Shown here: positions 51,216 to 60,484 of the stretch, piece after piece
Layout: each line of letters starts with the position of its first letter
Numbering within the stretch: position 1 is the stretch's first letter
Source: Hymenobacter sp. PAMC 26628
GTDB taxonomy: Bacteria; Bacteroidota; Bacteroidia; Cytophagales; Hymenobacteraceae
Direction: 5' to 3'
NCBI RefSeq assembly: GCF_001562275.1
Contig: NZ_CP014304.1
Span: 3,968,001 to 4,032,000 of the forward strand
DNA length: 64,000 bases
Program-made: the position numbers and the translations under genes
Notes under the pieces: model-generated
Seen by the model: only the letters and a program-made list of their open reading frames with translations
The model's database searches: none
Told to the model about the DNA's origin: nothing

Positions 51216-51470
51216 CTAGCGCAGCTCGTGGCGCTCGAAGGCGGCTTGCAAATCGGCGCGCATGGCCTGGAAACGGCCGATGGCGGCGGCCAGAAACTCA
51301 TCGTCGAGCAGTTCGCGGGCCTCGGCGTCGGTGCCGGTGAGCAGGTCCAACTCGGCCACTTTGTAGGTCTGCTCCAGGTTGCCCTGCTCCAGCTTGAGCA
51401 GGAATTTGCTGTTCCAGGCCAGGAGCGTAATTTTAACGGCGGGGTGTGGGATGTCGGCGACGTGGCGCAT
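51216..51470 (-). CDS. Small acidic cytoplasmic protein, unknown
   Basis: 84 residues, no signal or membrane segment: MRHVADIPHPAVKITLLAWNSK…EQTYKVAELDLLTGTDAEARELLDDEFLAAAIGRF…. Short beta-rich start and helical end. It lies 51 bp upstream of the coiled-coil gene on the same strand and could lead that operon. Coding potential is good, function unknown. Confidence 0.6.
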   Translation of the reverse strand: MRHVADIPHPAVKITLLAWNSKFLLKLEQGNLEQTYKVAELDLLTGTDAEARELLDDEFLAAAIGRFQAMRADLQAAFERHELR

Positions 51471-51605
51471 GGCTTAAAAACAAAGCAATAGGGCCCCGAA
51501 GGTAACCAGTGGGGCCCCAACCCCGCCGGGGCCCCTGCGTAGAAAACTCGCGGGCGCCGGCTGGCCGGCGCCTAGCCATACATTCACCCTCAACCCGTTA
51601 CCGCC

Positions 51606-51791
51606 ATGCCCCAGGGAGATAAGTCGAAGTACACCGACAAGCAAAAACGCCAGGCCGCGCACATCGAAGACGGCTATGAGAAGAAAGGCGTACCCGCCGA
51701 CGAGGCCGAAGCCCGCGCCTGGGCCACCGTGAACAAGCAGGACGGCGGCGGCAAAAAGCCCGGCGGCGCGGGCCGCAAAAAAGCCAGCTAG
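51606..51791 (+). CDS. Small basic KGG-tailed protein
   Basis: 61 residues, highly charged: GDKSKYTDKQKRQAAHIEDGYEKKGVPADEAEARAWATVNKQDGGGKKPGGAGRKKAS. The AEARAWATVNKQDGGGKKPG block is shared by a widespread small family often labelled 'plasmid stabilization protein', a name without strong support. It is probably a nucleic-acid-associated or stress-related protein. Divergent from the gene at 51470. Confidence 0.75.
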   Translation: MPQGDKSKYTDKQKRQAAHIEDGYEKKGVPADEAEARAWATVNKQDGGGKKPGGAGRKKAS

Positions 51792-51931
51792 TCGGCCGGG
51801 GGAGGGGGGCTGCTTTGCGTTCACCTGCGGTATGCCAATGCTGCGCGGCAGCCTGGTGGTAGAGGGGCCCCGGGCTCCAAAGGTTTGCGCGGCAAGGTAT
51901 TATTTTGCCGCTTCATCCTGCCCTGCCGCCT

Positions 51932-53755
51932 ATGTTCACTCGCCAGACCCTGCGCCGCCTCGCCAACGACAACAGCTACCGGCGCGGCGAAGACTACTAC
52001 GACGAAGGCCAGGTGGAAAAGCTGCGCCGCGAGGGCGCGGGCTTTGCCGCCACCGTGCGCGGCAGCCGCCCCTACCGCGTGGCCCTGCACCGGGGCCCCG
52101 CCGGGCCCGAGTTCAGCTGCAATTGCCCTTATGCGTTCGACGGCATCTGCAAGCACAAGGTGGCGCTGGGCCTGGCGGTACTCGACGCCTACGGCGCGGA
52201 ATTGGACATTCCCAATCCGGCCTCAGCCGCTGCCCCGCCCGTGGCCGACCGAGCCCTGGCTACGGCCATTAAGGCCGCCTGGGCCGACCGCCGCAAGGGC
52301 GACAAGCTGCGCTTTCTCAAGCAGGCGCTGGCCAAAAACGATGACCTGGCCCGGCAGTTTCTGGGCTTTGGCCAACCGGCTGCGGCGCCCGCCGACCCGC
52401 TGGCCAACCTGCCCGCCCGCCTCACCGACACGCTGGGCGTACTAGATTTTGACGAGGATTTCTGGGAAAACAGCGAGTCTTTTTACGAGGACGACGAGGG
52501 CGACGGCTTGCAGGAAGCCGCCGACGAGCTGCTGCGCGACACCCTGGCCCCCTTCGCGGCCGAGCTGCTGCACCTAGCGCGGGGCGGCCAGTTTGTGCCG
52601 GCCCTGCGCTACTGGGCCACGGCTTGCGAGGCCCTCTATCAGCTAGAAGAGCCGGCCAGCGACGATTTTGGGCTGTTTGGCGACTATGGGGAAGACGTGC
52701 TGCACCAGTGGCACGCCGTGCTGGCCGCCGCCGGCTGGCCCGCTGCGCTGCTGGCCGCCGTGCTGCCGCCCGCCGAGCTAGCCGCCGGCATCGCCTGGCT
52801 GGGTGCACATTTGGCCGACCCGCCCGCCCGCTGGCCCGGCTTCGAAGCCAGTTGGCAGCCGCTGTTGCTGGCCCTGGCCGCCGATGCCGCGGCCGCCCCC
52901 CTGCTGCCGCCGCTGCTGGCCCAGGCCGCCCTGGGGCCCGCCGCCGAGGGGCCCCTGCGCCTACGCCTCGCCCAGACACTGGCCGACGACGTGGCCTGGG
53001 CCGAAACCGCCGAAACCCTGCTGCTCACCGATGCCGCCGTGGCCCAGCAGCTGCTCCATTTTTACACCAGCCAGGCCAACCGCCCCGCCCTGCTGCGCAC
53101 CGCGGCCACGGCCTTCGCCACCTGGCCCGACCAGTTTGGCGACTACGTGCTGCGCACCTTCAGCTCCGCCACGGCCCCCGCCCTCTACCGCGACGCCCTG
53201 CGCCACCGCGCCCAGGCCAACCACAGCCTACCCGACTACGCCCTGCTGCGCCCCCTGCTGAGCGCCGCCGAAGCCGCCGCCTTCGTGCAGGCCGCCGTGG
53301 CGGCGGCCCAGGACCGGCGCGGCAGCGTAGCCTTTGCCGCCCAGTTGCTGGCCCAGACCGGCGACGTGGCCGCGCTGCGCGAGTTTGTACTCGGGCTGGA
53401 GTGGCTGGCCGTCAGCCCGCCCTACCACACCGAAATTGCCATGATGGCCCTGGCCGACACCGACCCCCTCCCCCTCATGCTGGAGCTGGAGATCCGCACC
53501 CGCGCCTACCTCCACGGCCGGGCCAACGCCAAGCGCGGGGCCTTCCTCTACGAGCGGATCGGCCGGTGGCTGGTGAGCCTGCGCGGCACCGCCCCCCGCC
53601 TCGCCGAACCCATTTTGCGCCTGGCCCAGGAGCTGCGCGAGGAGTTCCCCACCCTGCACGGCCTGCGCGACGTGCTGCGGGCCGAAGGCTTTTTGCCCAA
53701 CGAGCCGGCAACTGCCACTGGGTCCAAGGCGCGGGGGCGGCGGCCCAAACAGTAG
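51932..53755 (+). CDS. SWIM zinc-finger protein
   Basis: 607 residues from ATG 51932. The SWIM motif sits near residue 70: FSCNCPYAFDGICKHKVALGLAVL, i.e. CxC followed by CxH. The first 60 residues (LRRLANDNSYRRGEDYYDEGQVEKL) are the usual lead-in of this family. The remaining 500 residues are an Ala/Leu-rich helical array without helicase motifs. Free-standing SWIM proteins in Bacteroidota have unknown roles; zinc-dependent DNA or protein binding is likely. Confidence 0.85.
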   Translation: MFTRQTLRRLANDNSYRRGEDYYDEGQVEKLRREGAGFAATVRGSRPYRVALHRGPAGPEFSCNCPYAFDGICKHKVALGLAVLDAYGAELDIPNPASAAAPPVADRALATAIKAAWADRRKGDKLRFLKQALAKNDDLARQFLGFGQPAAAPADPLANLPARLTDTLGVLDFDEDFWENSESFYEDDEGDGLQEAADELLRDTLAPFAAELLHLARGGQFVPALRYWATACEALYQLEEPASDDFGLFGDYGEDVLHQWHAVLAAAGWPAALLAAVLPPAELAAGIAWLGAHLADPPARWPGFEASWQPLLLALAADAAAAPLLPPLLAQAALGPAAEGPLRLRLAQTLADDVAWAETAETLLLTDAAVAQQLLHFYTSQANRPALLRTAATAFATWPDQFGDYVLRTFSSATAPALYRDALRHRAQANHSLPDYALLRPLLSAAEAAAFVQAAVAAAQDRRGSVAFAAQLLAQTGDVAALREFVLGLEWLAVSPPYHTEIAMMALADTDPLPLMLELEIRTRAYLHGRANAKRGAFLYERIGRWLVSLRGTAPRLAEPILRLAQELREEFPTLHGLRDVLRAEGFLPNEPATATGSKARGRRPKQ

Positions 53756-53765
53756 CCCGTGCCCA

Positions 53766-53815
53766 GGCCAGCGGCCCGGGTTGGGGCCCCGGGGCCCAAA
53801 CCCGGGCCGCTGGCC
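53766..53815 (+). terminator. GC-rich hairpin after the SWIM gene
   Basis: GGCCAGCGGCCCGGGTT (53766-53782) pairs exactly with 53799-53815, around a GGGGCCCC-containing core. It starts 11 bp after the stop. No U-tract, so a 3'-end stabiliser or weak terminator. Confidence 0.55.
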
Positions 53816-53835
53816 GCCGTATAGCCGCCCACCCA

Positions 53836-53898
53836 ACGGTGATGGATTTCCACCGCGAACCGCCGGTGCTTGTGCGCCGCGCTGATGATTCCTACTGA
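53836..53898 (+). promoter_or_regulatory. Fluoride riboswitch (crcB motif)
   Basis: GGTGATGGATTTCCACC, then GAACCGCC with a short variable stem, and the closing GCTGATGATTCCTACTG. These are the recognised elements of the fluoride aptamer (GATGG … CC, ACCGCC-like, CTGATGA-TCCTAC). It lies 38 bp before a CLC gene whose selectivity motif is of the fluoride type, which supports both calls. The following GC-rich inverted segment (ACCGGCC…GGCCGCGCCGG) is a plausible expression platform. Confidence 0.88.
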
Positions 53899-53935
53899 AC
53901 TGACCGGCCGCAAGGGCCGCGCCGGCTGAATCATC

Positions 53936-55267
53936 TTGTTACTTCGCGCCGTGGCTCACCGTACCGTTTCCCTTGTTCCCCGCTGGCTGCCAGCCCGGCT
54001 GCGGGCTTCGTCCACCACTGCCACGGCGGTTTTTTTGCTGCGTTGGGCGCTGCTGGCGGCGCTGGTGGGGGCCTTGGCGGGCACGGCGTCGGCCGGCTTC
54101 TTGGTTTCGCTGGAATGGGTGACGCGCTGGCGCGAGGCCCACCCCGGGGCCCTGGCGCTGCTGCCAGCGGGCGGCCTGTTGGTGGGCTTGGCTTACCACT
54201 ACTTCGGCAACCGGGTAGTGAAAGGCAACAACTTGATTTTGGACGAAATCCACACGCCCGGCAACACGATTCCGCTGCGGCTGGTGCCGCTGGTGCTGGG
54301 CGGCACGCTCGTGACGCACCTGTTTGGCGGCTCGGCGGGGCGCGAGGGCACGGCCGTGCAAATGGGCGCGGCCCTGGCCGACCAGCTGGCGCGCTGGCTG
54401 CCGCGGCGCGAGCGCCGGCTGCTGCTCATTGCGGGCATGAGCGCGGGGTTTGCCGCAGTGTTCGGTACGCCGCTGGCGGGGGCCGTGTTCGGGCTGGAAG
54501 TGTTTTTGCTGGGCGCGGTGCGCTACGAGGCCATTTTGCCGAGCTTCCTGGCCGCCGTGGTGGCCGACGCGGTGACGCGCGCCTGGGGCGTGGGCCACAC
54601 GCCGTACCCTGCGCTGGCGGCGCTGCCGCTCACGGCCGCGGGGCTGGGCAGCACGCTGGTAGCGGGGGCCCTGTTTGGGCTGGCGGCGCGGTTTTTTGCC
54701 ACCCTCACGCACAGCATTTCCCGGGTTTTCAGCCGCATAAAATACCCGCCGCTGCGGCCAGTGGTAGGCGGCGTGCTGGTAGCGGCCACCATGTGGGCCC
54801 TGGGCACCATGCGCTACGCCGGCCTCGGCGTACCCGTGATTGTGGAGGCATTTCAGCACCCGCTGGGGCCCCAGGACTTCGCCCTCAAGCTGGCCCTGAC
54901 GGCCCTCACGCTGGGCGCGGGCTTCAAGGGTGGGGAGGTGACGCCGCTGTTTTTCATCGGGGCGGCGCTGGGCTCGGCGCTGGCCGGGGTGCTGCCGCTG
55001 CCGGTGGCGCTGCTGGCGGGCATGGGCTTCGTGGGCGTGTTTGCGGGCGCGGCCAACACGCCCCTGGCCTGCCTGCTGATGGGCCTGGAGCTGTTCGGGG
55101 CCCGCGCCGGCGTGTACCTGGGGCTGAGCTGCGTGGTGGCCTACCTATTTTCGGGCCACCAGGGCATCTACGCCTCGCAGGTAATCGGGCAGGCCAAGCA
55201 CCCGCTACTGGGCCGGCAGCAGGGCCGGCGGCTGGGGGCCCTGGGCGCGGCGCCCCCCGGGCCGTAG
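53936..55267 (+). CDS. CLC-type fluoride/proton antiporter (CLC-F like)
   Basis: 443 residues if the TTG at 53936 starts it; GTG 53951 is an alternative, and no early ATG exists. About ten to twelve membrane helices. The motif GGSAGREGTAVQMG matches the GREGT/V selectivity stretch; the canonical chloride serine motif (GSGIP) is absent, as in fluoride-specific CLC-F proteins. GFKGGEVTPLFFIGAALG is the GxFxP region. It exports fluoride in exchange for protons. The fluoride riboswitch upstream strongly supports this substrate. The C-terminus lacks CBS domains. Confidence 0.85.
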   Translation: MLLRAVAHRTVSLVPRWLPARLRASSTTATAVFLLRWALLAALVGALAGTASAGFLVSLEWVTRWREAHPGALALLPAGGLLVGLAYHYFGNRVVKGNNLILDEIHTPGNTIPLRLVPLVLGGTLVTHLFGGSAGREGTAVQMGAALADQLARWLPRRERRLLLIAGMSAGFAAVFGTPLAGAVFGLEVFLLGAVRYEAILPSFLAAVVADAVTRAWGVGHTPYPALAALPLTAAGLGSTLVAGALFGLAARFFATLTHSISRVFSRIKYPPLRPVVGGVLVAATMWALGTMRYAGLGVPVIVEAFQHPLGPQDFALKLALTALTLGAGFKGGEVTPLFFIGAALGSALAGVLPLPVALLAGMGFVGVFAGAANTPLACLLMGLELFGARAGVYLGLSCVVAYLFSGHQGIYASQVIGQAKHPLLGRQQGRRLGALGAAPPGP

Positions 55268-55358
55268 CCGCACCGCGCCGCCTTGCGCGCTGCTGCCCCC
55301 AATAGTTACTTTTATCCGTTGCCGGCGTCGGCTGCTTTTCGTTCGCCCCACCCGCCCC

Positions 55359-56387
55359 ATGCCTTCTTCCCGCTTTTCCCGCCGCGATTGGCTCAAGGCC
55401 GCGGCCCTGGCAACGCCCCCGCTGCTGTTGGGCCCCGGCGCGGCGCTGGCCGCCGTGCCCGCGGCCCCGGGCAAAACCCCGCCGCTGAACGCCGCCGACA
55501 TTGCCGCCATCGAGGCGGCAATGGGCAAAAAAGGCACTTACGTAGAAGCGCAGGCCACGCACACCACTTCCCTGCCCCGCAACGATTTGAAGGTGACCGT
55601 CAAGGGCGAGTCGGTGCCCATTGCCTTCGGCTTCGGCGGCTGGGTGGCCATCAAGCGCACGCTCGACGGGAAATCCGCCATGCTGATGAGCGACACGGTG
55701 CTACTGCAAGCGGAGGTGAACCCGCTAATTTCGGCGGCCCAGGCCAACGGGCTGGAAATCGGGGCCATCCACAACCATTTTTTCTACGAAGAGCCCCGCA
55801 TCTTCTACATGCACATTACGGGCATGGGCAGCCCGGCCGAGCTGGCGAAAAAATTTGCCGCCGCGCTGAAAGATTCCAAGCTGCTGCCGGCCAACCAGCC
55901 CCCGGCGGCGGGGGTCCCCGCCGCCGTGCCACCGGGCAACAACGCCACCCCGGCCGCCGGCCCGCCCACCGGCAAAGAGCTGTTCGACCTGGCGGCCCTC
56001 GACGCTGTGGTGCACTCCCAAGGCGTCGTCAACGGCCCCACTTACAAATACACCGTGGGCCGCGCCGACGTGCAGTCCCTGATGATGGGCACGGAAATGA
56101 CCGCCGCCATCGGCCTGAACTCCTGGGCGGCGTTTGCCGGCAAGCAGGCCGAAGCCCACATCGCCGGCGACATTGCCATGCTGGAAACCGAGGTTAACCC
56201 CGTCATCCGAGCCCTGCGGGCCCACAACCTGGAGGTGGTGGCCGTGCACAACCACATGCTGGGCGACGCGCCGCGCATGATGTTCCTGCACTACTACGGC
56301 CGGGGCCCAGCGCCGGCCCTGGCCGCCGGCTTCCGCGCCGCCTTGGACCAGCTGGGCCGGGGCAAAGCGGGCGGCATGAAGCACTGA
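55359..56387 (+). CDS. Tat-exported protein with two DUF1259 domains
   Basis: 342 residues. A Tat-like signal (FSRRDWLKAAALATPPLLL) precedes two DUF1259 (LppY/LpqO-type) repeats: one at about 45-170 with AIHNHFFYEEPRIFYMHITGMG, and one at about 210-335 with AVHNHMLGDAPRMMFLHYYGRG. Both keep the HNH…PR…H pattern, so both may bind a ligand or metal. A Pro/Ala linker joins them. The family has no known function. It lies 91 bp after the CLC-F gene on the same strand, so shared fluoride control is possible. Confidence 0.87.
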   Translation: MPSSRFSRRDWLKAAALATPPLLLGPGAALAAVPAAPGKTPPLNAADIAAIEAAMGKKGTYVEAQATHTTSLPRNDLKVTVKGESVPIAFGFGGWVAIKRTLDGKSAMLMSDTVLLQAEVNPLISAAQANGLEIGAIHNHFFYEEPRIFYMHITGMGSPAELAKKFAAALKDSKLLPANQPPAAGVPAAVPPGNNATPAAGPPTGKELFDLAALDAVVHSQGVVNGPTYKYTVGRADVQSLMMGTEMTAAIGLNSWAAFAGKQAEAHIAGDIAMLETEVNPVIRALRAHNLEVVAVHNHMLGDAPRMMFLHYYGRGPAPALAAGFRAALDQLGRGKAGGMKH

Positions 56388-56416
56388 GGCGCCGCCCGCC
56401 AAATGGGCCGGGGCCC

Positions 56417-57727
56417 CTACCCTTGCGCTACCAGCTGCGGCTGGGGCCGCAGGCGGCGCTGGGCCACCACGAGGCCCAGCATTAGCCCGCCGCAGGCCAG
56501 GCCGATGACGGGCGCGGAGGCGATTTCCAAGAGCCAGCCGTTGAGGTAGCTGCTGGCCACGCCGCACAGGTTCACGAGGGCCATGTAGGTGGTGAACTGG
56601 GAGCCTTCGATTTTGGGGCGGCAGAAGGCCATCAGGGCCGGCATGGCGGCCACGCTCAGCAGCGGGTCGGCCACGTTCATCAGCACCAGGCCCGTGAAGC
56701 CCACGGCCCGCACGTGCCAGAACGGCGCCAGGGCCCCGAACACGAGCAGGAAAAAAGCGTAGCCCGCCATCACCCAGTACTGCAGCCGGGCGGTGCCGAG
56801 GCGGTCCACCAGCACGCCCCCGCCCAGCAATAGTACAAACGCCGCGGCGCTGCCCCAACTGCCTTGCAGGATGGACACGTCGGCGTCGGCCCAGTGCAGG
56901 GAATGGATGAGGTGGTAGTTGTAGGCGTAGCCAAATACGTAGCTGGCCAGGTACGCCAGGAAGATGATGCCGAACGCCCGCAGGCTGTAGCGTTCCACCA
57001 TGGCGCGCCACAGCTCGGCAAAAAGCCAGCGCAACGACGGGTTTTCCTCGTCGTCGTGCAAGGCAGCGGCGTGGGCCCGGGCAGCGGCGCGCCCCGCCCG
57101 CCCGAAGGTGGGCAGCAGGCGGTCGGCCCGGTCGAGCTTGATGAAAAAGGTCAACACCGTGAGCACCAGCAGCGTGGCCGATTGCACCAGCGCCGCCGGC
57201 CGGAAGCCGCCGTGGTGCAGCACGTAGGCCAGCACTGCGCCGCCCACGGCCCAACCCAGTAGGTAGCCGCCGCGCATGAAGGCATTCACGCGGCCGCGCT
57301 CGGCCGGCGGCACCACCGAAATGGCGATGGCGTCCACGCTGGCGTCCTGGATAGAAGCGAACACGCTGTGCACGAAAAATACCCCGCCCATCAGCCCCAG
57401 CTGGGCCACGGGGTCGCGCACGAGCAGCAGCGAGAGCGAGGCCACGCACGCCACCAACTGCGTGAGCACCACCCACTGCTTGCGGTGCCCGATGATGGAA
57501 TATTGAAATTTATCAATCAGGGGGCCCCAGATGAACTGGAACGTCCAGGGCAGGCCCACGATGGCGGCGAACGTGCCCACCGACTTGGCCGTGAGGCCGC
57601 TGCCCACCAGGTAGTTGTACACCGCCGTCAGGGCAAACCCCGAGGGAATGCCCTGCATCACGTACAGGTAAAAAAACGTGAAGTAGCGCAACCCCACGCT
57701 CTCCCGCAGCACCAGACTTTTTGCCAT
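56417..57727 (-). CDS. MFS transporter, AmpG-like
   Basis: 436 residues, about twelve helices. FFYLYVMQGIPSGFALTAVYNYL, VGLPWTFQFIWGPLIDKFQYSIIGHRKQWVVLTQL and DASVDAIAISVVPPAERGRVNAFMRGGYLLGWAVGG follow the AmpG family pattern. AmpG imports anhydromuropeptides for cell-wall recycling; this homologue may do the same or carry another ligand. A cytoplasmic loop of about 40 residues separates the two halves. Upstream, 186 bp without a gene precede it on this strand. Confidence 0.82.
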   Translation of the reverse strand: MAKSLVLRESVGLRYFTFFYLYVMQGIPSGFALTAVYNYLVGSGLTAKSVGTFAAIVGLPWTFQFIWGPLIDKFQYSIIGHRKQWVVLTQLVACVASLSLLLVRDPVAQLGLMGGVFFVHSVFASIQDASVDAIAISVVPPAERGRVNAFMRGGYLLGWAVGGAVLAYVLHHGGFRPAALVQSATLLVLTVLTFFIKLDRADRLLPTFGRAGRAAARAHAAALHDDEENPSLRWLFAELWRAMVERYSLRAFGIIFLAYLASYVFGYAYNYHLIHSLHWADADVSILQGSWGSAAAFVLLLGGGVLVDRLGTARLQYWVMAGYAFFLLVFGALAPFWHVRAVGFTGLVLMNVADPLLSVAAMPALMAFCRPKIEGSQFTTYMALVNLCGVASSYLNGWLLEIASAPVIGLACGGLMLGLVVAQRRLRPQPQLVAQG

Positions 57728-57913
57728 AACTGTGCGGTAACAACGGCTGCGGGCGGTAATGGTTAAGGCCGGGCTTAGCGGCCACGCGGGGGCCCCCAGG
57801 TGGCGGCCGGCGGTGCCGCCCAGCCAGCGGTTGGCAGCGGTGCAAAATCACGGGTTGGGCCGCGCCGGAAAGCCCTGGAAACAGGCCGTGGCCGCCGCAA
57901 CCAGCGCCGCGCG

Positions 57914-58282
57914 CTACGGCACGATTTGCAGCATTTCCAGGCGGTTATCGAATGGGTCGCGGACGAAAAAGCGCTGCCGGCCGTCGAGGTCCGACGCGGG
58001 CTCGATGGCCACGCCCTGCGCCTCCAGCGCCCGCCGGGCCCCACCGGCATCGGCCACCTCAAAGGCCGGGTGGCGCTTCGAGCGGGGCCCCAGCGGGGCG
58101 GGGTCTTCCTGGATGTGCAGCTCGATGCCGCCCACCAGGTACCAAATGGTGGCCTTGGGGTGGGGCCCCGGCGCCTCGGGCAGCCCCAGCACTCCGCCGT
58201 AAAATGCGCGGGCCGCCGCCAGGGCCCCCACCGGCACGCTCAGCAGCAAGTGGTGGAAGCGGGTGAAGTGGATGGGGTTCAT
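57914..58282 (-). CDS. VOC-family (glyoxalase/dioxygenase superfamily) protein
   Basis: 122 residues, one VOC domain of two beta-alpha-beta-beta-beta units: HFTRFHHLLLSVPVGALAAARAFYGGVLGLPE, then IWYLVGGIELHIQED, and a second unit HPAFEVADAGGARRALEAQGVAIEPASDLDGRQRFFVRDPFDNRLEMLQI. Candidate metal ligands are His11, the Glu/His of IELHIQ, and Glu in NRLEML. Activity (glyoxalase, fosfomycin-type or isomerase) cannot be decided. Confidence 0.87.
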   Translation of the reverse strand: MNPIHFTRFHHLLLSVPVGALAAARAFYGGVLGLPEAPGPHPKATIWYLVGGIELHIQEDPAPLGPRSKRHPAFEVADAGGARRALEAQGVAIEPASDLDGRQRFFVRDPFDNRLEMLQIVP

Positions 58283-58342
58283 GGCTGGTTAATTTATTGT
58301 CATTAGGGGCAGCGCAGCCACCGCGCGGGGGTTCCAGGGCCC

Positions 58343-60484
58343 CTACTGCGCCACGGCCTCGGCGGCTTTGCTGATGTCGCCGCTCACTTTTTGCAGGAAG
58401 GCCAACTGCTCGCGCCAGGCGGGGTCGTCGGGGGCCGGGGTGGCGGGGGGCGGAGGGGTAGCTTCGAGTTCGGGGGCGGCGGGGGCCAGGCGGCGCAGGG
58501 CGGTGGCCAGGGCCCCCTGGGCCCCCACCAGGGCGCGCCGCGTGGCGAGCGTGAACTCGGGCCCTGGGTCGGCGGCGGCCAGGGCGGCGGCGCCGGCGGC
58601 TAGGGTGTAGTTCAGCACCACAAACTCGTAGACGGCGGTGGGCTGGCGGTGGGTGCGCTTGGGTTCGGAGAGCATGCGCTGGAAGGCAGCGGCCAGGTTG
58701 GCGGTGGCCACGTAGGCGGTTTTGCGGGCCAGGCGGTAGGCGGTGGGCGCGGGACCGGCGGGGGCCGCCAGGCGGGCGGCCACCTGGTGCAAGTAGGCCT
58801 GGTTGGCGCGCAGCACGGCGGCCATCAGGTCGGGCAGCTCGGCAGCCTCCCAACGCGGAAACAGGAAGTAGCCGCAGCCAAAGGCAATGGCACAGCCGAT
58901 GAGCGTGTCAATTACGCGTTCCTGGAGCACGTCGAGGTACTCAAATTTCAGCAGCCCGTACATGATGATGAGGTAGGCCGTGAGGAACACCACGAACACC
59001 ACGTAGTTCAGGCGCTGAAACGAGTAGGCCACGATGGCGAACACCACCAGCACGGCAAAGCGCACGTCGTTGCTGCTCACCGCGGCCAGCACGGCCAGGC
59101 CCAGCAGGCCGCCGCCCAGCGTGCCCAGCACGCGCTGCTCGTTGCGCTGCCGCGTGAGGCTGAAGCCGGGCTTGAGCAGCACCGTGGCCGTGAGCAAAAT
59201 CCAGTAGCTGTGGGCCCCGTGCCACAGCAGCTCGGCCACCGCAAAGGCCACCACGCTGGCCACCAGCACCCGCAGCGAGTGCCGGAACACGGCCGATTTC
59301 AGGGTGAAGCTTTGCCAGTAGGCGCCCGCTTTCCAGGCGTCGCGGGCGATGAACTGCACGTGCTGGGCGGCGCGGCCGGGCTCGGCGGGGGCCGCCCCGG
59401 GGCCCGCGGCGGCGTCGAAGTACCGGCCCATGTCGGCCAGGCGGCGGCTGAAGTCGCGCAGGGTGACGAGCGTTTTTTTGAGCGGCCACACACTGGGCCC
59501 CCCGTCCTGGGCCCCCAGCGCGTCGAGGTGGGCCTTAAGGGCATCGAGGGCGGGCGCAAAGTCGGGCGGCGGGCCGCTCAGCGCGCGGTTGGCCTGAATG
59601 GCGGCCCCCAGGCGGTCGAGGGCGGCGGCCTGGGCGCGCAGCAGCCGGGCAATTTCGTCGAGCGCGCCGCTGGTGGCAAAGTCGCGTCGCAGGGCCTCGT
59701 AGTCGAGGAACGTGGCCGTGGCCCGCTCGTACAAGTCCACCACATCAATAAAGGTGAGCACCAGCCGCCGGCCCGTGCTGGTGGATTCGTTCACCACCTG
59801 CCGGCTGCGGAAGAGCACGGCGCGCACGGCCTCCTGGGTGTCGCTCACGGCCACCTGGCGGGCCACCAGGCGGCGGTAGTCGTCGGCCAGGTCGGTGCGG
59901 GTGCGGTAGAAATCGGCCTTGGCGCTGAGGTAGCCGGCCAGCGCGTGGATGCTCTCGCCCAGCGCCTGCTGGGCCGCCCGGTAGGGCCCCACCCAGTTCA
60001 GCACCAGCGCCAGCAGGCCGTACCAGGCGGCGCCCGCGCCCAGGGCCAGCGCGTGGGGCAGCACCTGCGCCGGCCGCGCCGCCGGGTGGGCCAGCGTGAG
60101 CACCAGCGCCAGCAGGCCGGCCGTGCCCACGGCCCCGGCGCGGGCCCCCCAGACCAGCAGCATGCTCAGCCCGAAGCTTAGCAGGGCCACCTCCAGCCCC
60201 AGCAGCCAGCGCACCGGGGCCACGTAGCCCGTGAGCAGGGCCACGGCAAACACCAGCGCCAGGGCTGCGAGCTGGCCGTTGCGGCGGTGGCTGGCGGGGC
60301 CCGGCGTGTCGGGCACGCTCACGCACACCGCCCCCGTGGCCATCGTCAGGCCCAGGTCAAACTGCCCGAACTGGGCCCCCAGCGCCGCTGGCAGCAGGAT
60401 GGCCACGGCCGTCCGCAGCCCACTCGAAAAGTCGGCCCCGAAGAAAAAGTATTGCAGGCGGGTGGGGAAGCGCGGACGGGGCAT
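58343..60484 (-). CDS. FUSC-family inner membrane protein (YccS/YhfK type)
   Basis: 713 residues from ATG 60484. Two membrane bundles of six helices (about 25-175 and 400-530) are separated by a soluble helical domain: the FUSC layout. The second bundle starts SLRVLVASVVAFAVAELLWHGAHSYWILLTATVLLKPGFSLTRQRNEQRVLGTLGGG, the most conserved segment of the family. Related proteins are implicated in efflux of aromatic acids. The C-terminal 180 residues are helical with an Ala/Pro-rich tail. It follows a small FG-GAP-like gene on the same strand. Confidence 0.88.
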   Translation of the reverse strand: MPRPRFPTRLQYFFFGADFSSGLRTAVAILLPAALGAQFGQFDLGLTMATGAVCVSVPDTPGPASHRRNGQLAALALVFAVALLTGYVAPVRWLLGLEVALLSFGLSMLLVWGARAGAVGTAGLLALVLTLAHPAARPAQVLPHALALGAGAAWYGLLALVLNWVGPYRAAQQALGESIHALAGYLSAKADFYRTRTDLADDYRRLVARQVAVSDTQEAVRAVLFRSRQVVNESTSTGRRLVLTFIDVVDLYERATATFLDYEALRRDFATSGALDEIARLLRAQAAALDRLGAAIQANRALSGPPPDFAPALDALKAHLDALGAQDGGPSVWPLKKTLVTLRDFSRRLADMGRYFDAAAGPGAAPAEPGRAAQHVQFIARDAWKAGAYWQSFTLKSAVFRHSLRVLVASVVAFAVAELLWHGAHSYWILLTATVLLKPGFSLTRQRNEQRVLGTLGGGLLGLAVLAAVSSNDVRFAVLVVFAIVAYSFQRLNYVVFVVFLTAYLIIMYGLLKFEYLDVLQERVIDTLIGCAIAFGCGYFLFPRWEAAELPDLMAAVLRANQAYLHQVAARLAAPAGPAPTAYRLARKTAYVATANLAAAFQRMLSEPKRTHRQPTAVYEFVVLNYTLAAGAAALAAADPGPEFTLATRRALVGAQGALATALRRLAPAAPELEATPPPPATPAPDDPAWREQLAFLQKVSGDISKAAEAVAQ

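Noticed and set aside
52624..53898. 424-codon plus-strand frame overlapping the SWIM gene
   Set aside because: Arg/Pro-rich translation, overlapping a coherent gene in another frame, and it would run through the fluoride riboswitch.
53936..55267. Ordinary chloride channel
   Set aside because: The chloride GSGIP motif is missing, GREGT is present, and a fluoride riboswitch is upstream.
58649..60181. 510-codon plus-strand open frame opposite the FUSC gene
   Set aside because: Shadow of a real membrane protein gene; no motif, Gly/Val/His-rich translation.
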